Shown in pieces: positions 62,495 through 64,000 of a stretch of DNA of 64,000 nt. Made by a program: the position numbers and the translations under genes. The stretch comes from an uncultured Bacilli bacterium. Lineage in GTDB: Bacteria; Bacillota_I; Bacilli_A; RF39; UBA660. The notes beneath the pieces were generated by a model. The model ran no database searches and had not been told where the DNA came from. It saw only the letters and a program-made list of their open reading frames with translations. The stretch lies in NCBI GenBank assembly GCA_944371325.1, contig CALVXO010000003.1:30097-94096 (forward strand), in the 5' to 3' direction. Numbering within the stretch: the stretch's first letter is position 1; each line of letters begins with the position of its first letter.

Positions 62495-62723
62495 AAGCTA
62501 ATAATAATTTTTTTATTTCCCTTATAGACAACACCTTTCCTTGACTAACTATTTGGCCATTAATTACTAAGCCTGGAACATTTTTAATTCCGTATTTATT
62601 TTTAGATGAATCATCTAATTTATCAATAACAGCATTACAATTAATTTCTTCTACTGCTTTATCAACCATTTTAGACAATTTCATACCATTACTACAATTA
62701 GTTCCAATTATCTTAATGTTTAT
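62493..62723 (-). CDS. Small thioredoxin-fold protein, apparent ATA start, degenerate CXXC
   Basis: 76 residues. The first ATG (62684) would give 63 residues lacking the first strand. Reading upstream in phase, GGTGAG is followed by ATA 62721-62723 and then NIKIIGTNCSNGMKL, the typical beginning of the Thioredoxin_3/redox-disulfide family, where the motif is GTGCxxCxxL. Here the second cysteine is glycine (NCSNG). Later KYGIKNVPGLVINGQIVSQGKV (cis-Pro loop) is intact. So the start codon is ATA, or the gene has lost its ATG; it cannot form the usual disulfide. Confidence 0.7.
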   Translation of the reverse strand: MNIKIIGTNCSNGMKLSKMVDKAVEEINCNAVIDKLDDSSKNKYGIKNVPGLVINGQIVSQGKVLSIREIKKLLLA

Positions 62724-62734
62724 AGTCTCACCTC

Positions 62735-62770
62735 ATTTCTATATTCATTATAAAATATAAATATAGAAAT
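62735..62770 (-). promoter_or_regulatory. Inverted repeat around the -10 of the thioredoxin-like gene
   Basis: ATTTCTATATT (62735-62745) / AATATAGAAAT (62760-62770), 11 bp perfect, with TATAAT (62747-62752 on the - strand) in the 14-bp spacer. A repressor bound here would cover the promoter. Confidence 0.55.
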
Positions 62771-62810
62771 TGTGTGTTAGATTAATGGGAAAATATGGTA
62801 ATTAAATATA

Positions 62811-62839
62811 TAGACTATTTTATTAAAATTTGATAAAAT
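62811..62839 (+). promoter_or_regulatory. Promoter of the TagO-like gene
   Basis: TAGACT (62811-62816), 17 bp, TAAAAT (62834-62839) with TG at the extended position; AGAGGTG lies before ATG 62859. Confidence 0.55.
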
Positions 62840-62858
62840 TATTATTAGAGGTGTAATC

Positions 62859-63932
62859 ATGTCAAATGAAGTATTTATTAAAATATTATTAGTTACATTA
62901 ACTTGTTTTTTATTTGTATATTTAATGGTTCCATTAGTTAAAAAAATTGCCGAATATGTAGGTGCTATGGACATTCCAAATAAAAGAAAGGTTCATAAAG
63001 TCCCAATTCCAAGACTAGGTGGATTAGCTATATTTGCTGGTTTCTTATTTGGATATATGGTATTTTGTAAAAATAATTATTTAATGAATTCAATCTTAAT
63101 TGGAAGTTTTATAATAATTATTACTGGAATGATAGATGATATTAAACCATTAGATGCAAAAGTTAAATTATTAGGTCAAGCAATTGCCGCTTCAGTTGTT
63201 GTATTTTATGGAAATATTTTACTATCAAGTATTAGTGCATTTGGAATTTATATTAATTTTGGATTATTAGCTTATCCAATAACAATTTTATTTATCTTAG
63301 CATTTATTAATTGTATGAACTTAATTGATGGTTTAGATGGCTTAGCAGCCGGTATTAGTAGTATATTCTTTCTAACAGTTGGAAGTATTGCTATATTTAA
63401 AAGTTCACAAGGATTAGATTTTATATTATGTTTTATTATGTTAGGATCTTGTTTAGGATTTCTAAAATATAATTCTCATCCAGCCTCAATATTTATGGGT
63501 GATACCGGTTCAATGTTTTTAGGTTTCATTATAAGTATAATAGCTTTATTAGGATTTAAAAATGTTACAATGACATCCATTATTATTCCATTCGCTATTA
63601 TAGCAATTCCATTTTTAGATACTATATTTGCAATAATAAGAAGATATTTAAAAAATGAAAGTATTACTAAACCAGATAAATTTCATATTCATCATCAATT
63701 ATTAAACATGAAATTTTCTCATAGAAAAACAGTATTTATTATATGTTTTATTGACGCTTTATTCGCAATTACTTCTATTATTTATGTTTTAATCGATAGA
63801 CAATTAGGTTATTTATTATATGGCATATTAATGTTATTAGTATTAGCATTCGTTTTAAAAACAAATGTAGTTGTGGAACATAAAAAAAATATTTTTGATA
63901 AAATTAAAAAGATTAAGAAAATATTGAACTGA
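62859..63932 (+). CDS. tagO: Undecaprenyl-phosphate GlcNAc-1-phosphate transferase (TagO/WecA-like)
   Basis: 357 residues, about eleven membrane helices, near the length of Bacillus TagO. Conserved loops: DIPNKRKVHKVPIPRLGGL, GMIDDIKPLDAKVKLLGQ, NLIDGLDGLAAG, FMGDTGSMFLGF and the cytosolic HIHHQLLNM. It transfers GlcNAc-1-P to undecaprenyl phosphate to begin wall teichoic acid or other glycan chains. The last codons and TGA stop (63930-63932) appear to belong to an IS3-type element end, so the native tail may differ by a few residues. Confidence 0.9.
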   Translation: MSNEVFIKILLVTLTCFLFVYLMVPLVKKIAEYVGAMDIPNKRKVHKVPIPRLGGLAIFAGFLFGYMVFCKNNYLMNSILIGSFIIIITGMIDDIKPLDAKVKLLGQAIAASVVVFYGNILLSSISAFGIYINFGLLAYPITILFILAFINCMNLIDGLDGLAAGISSIFFLTVGSIAIFKSSQGLDFILCFIMLGSCLGFLKYNSHPASIFMGDTGSMFLGFIISIIALLGFKNVTMTSIIIPFAIIAIPFLDTIFAIIRRYLKNESITKPDKFHIHHQLLNMKFSHRKTVFIICFIDALFAITSIIYVLIDRQLGYLLYGILMLLVLAFVLKTNVVVEHKKNIFDKIKKIKKILN

Positions 63933-64000
63933 ACCCCAAAAGTTGGACAGTTTATAATTAGTTTCTAATTAGAGGATTGTAACCTGTAATTTACAGGGGA
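63925..64000 (+). mobile_element. Left end of an IS3-family-like insertion sequence (runs off window)
   Basis: TGAACCCCAAAAGTTGGACA (63930-63949) is close to terminal inverted repeats of IS3-family elements in Firmicutes; a variant boundary at TGAACTGAACCCC (63925) is possible. It is followed by TAATTAG copies and the perfect hairpin CCTGTAA-T-TTACAGG (63983-63997), similar to the leader hairpins of such elements. The transposase would lie beyond 64000. Confidence 0.6.

Overview
The window is a very AT-rich stretch of a low-GC, Gram-positive (Bacillota) chromosome. It uses the standard bacterial code: several genes end in TGA (for example the response regulator, the PfkB kinase and the TagO-like gene) and tryptophan is TGG. 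It carries the sporulation pair spoIIGA-sigE, two T-box leaders, the Gram-positive enzymes PNPase/S15, Smr and TagO, and a tRNA-Ile2 that resembles those of Mollicutes. This points to a spore-forming or formerly spore-forming relative of the Erysipelotrichia/Mollicutes side of the Bacilli, probably host-associated. That placement is inference; no 16S gene is present.

Layout. 1-4900 (mostly + strand): an AAA/DUF4143 ATPase behind phased direct repeats, a ZIP metal transporter, a putative zinc metallopeptidase, a small hydrophilic gene and an unknown protein. 4964-6957: holA, then a compact locus with all the parts of a type I toxin-antitoxin system, then a Bax-inhibitor-1 protein. 7018-14078 (- strand): a two-component system, a four-gene flavin-based electron transfer locus (ApbE, NusG-II protein, Gx transporter, FMN lipoprotein) and a reduced sufC-sufD-sufS operon. 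14240-20090: hit, pnp, rpsO, truB, a zinc peptidase and cysS. 20145-25972: a DnaJ-domain membrane protein and a large membrane-anchored surface protein that share a duplicated tandem-promoter module, two tRNAs, pfkB-smr and two small unknowns. 26131-32743: ppdK, then an operon of an unknown gene, a Xer recombinase, tdk and a DUF2207 protein.

32876-41007: a solitary 1120-residue protein of unknown function, then topA, sigE, spoIIGA (apparently initiated at ACG) and a SEDS-family gene. 41138-49322: a YjcZ-like small protein, def, pyrG, a membrane protein with an unexplained short reading frame behind it, a short-armed smc, a pilin/Ig-like protein and tcdA. 49433-53348: a phage-type small protein, an anchored protein, an exonuclease, an ABC exporter and an MscS channel. 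53388-58140: argS and gltX, each behind a T-box, with an Ltp-repeat surface protein between them. 58141-58804: a decayed gene, a structured element and tRNA-Met. 58857-62723: folD, glyA, rubrerythrin, perR, a DUF1003 protein and a thioredoxin-like protein. 62859-64000: a TagO-like transferase whose stop codon lies in the end of an IS3-type element running off the window.

Gene ends are tightly packed. Most operons finish in an intrinsic hairpin that includes or touches the stop codon, and several start codons are non-AUG (TTG for topA and the histidine kinase; apparent ACG for spoIIGA; apparent ATA for the thioredoxin-like gene). Many coordinates here use a start inside the longest open frame, because the longer frame begins at a GTG or ATG that is itself part of the Shine-Dalgarno sequence.
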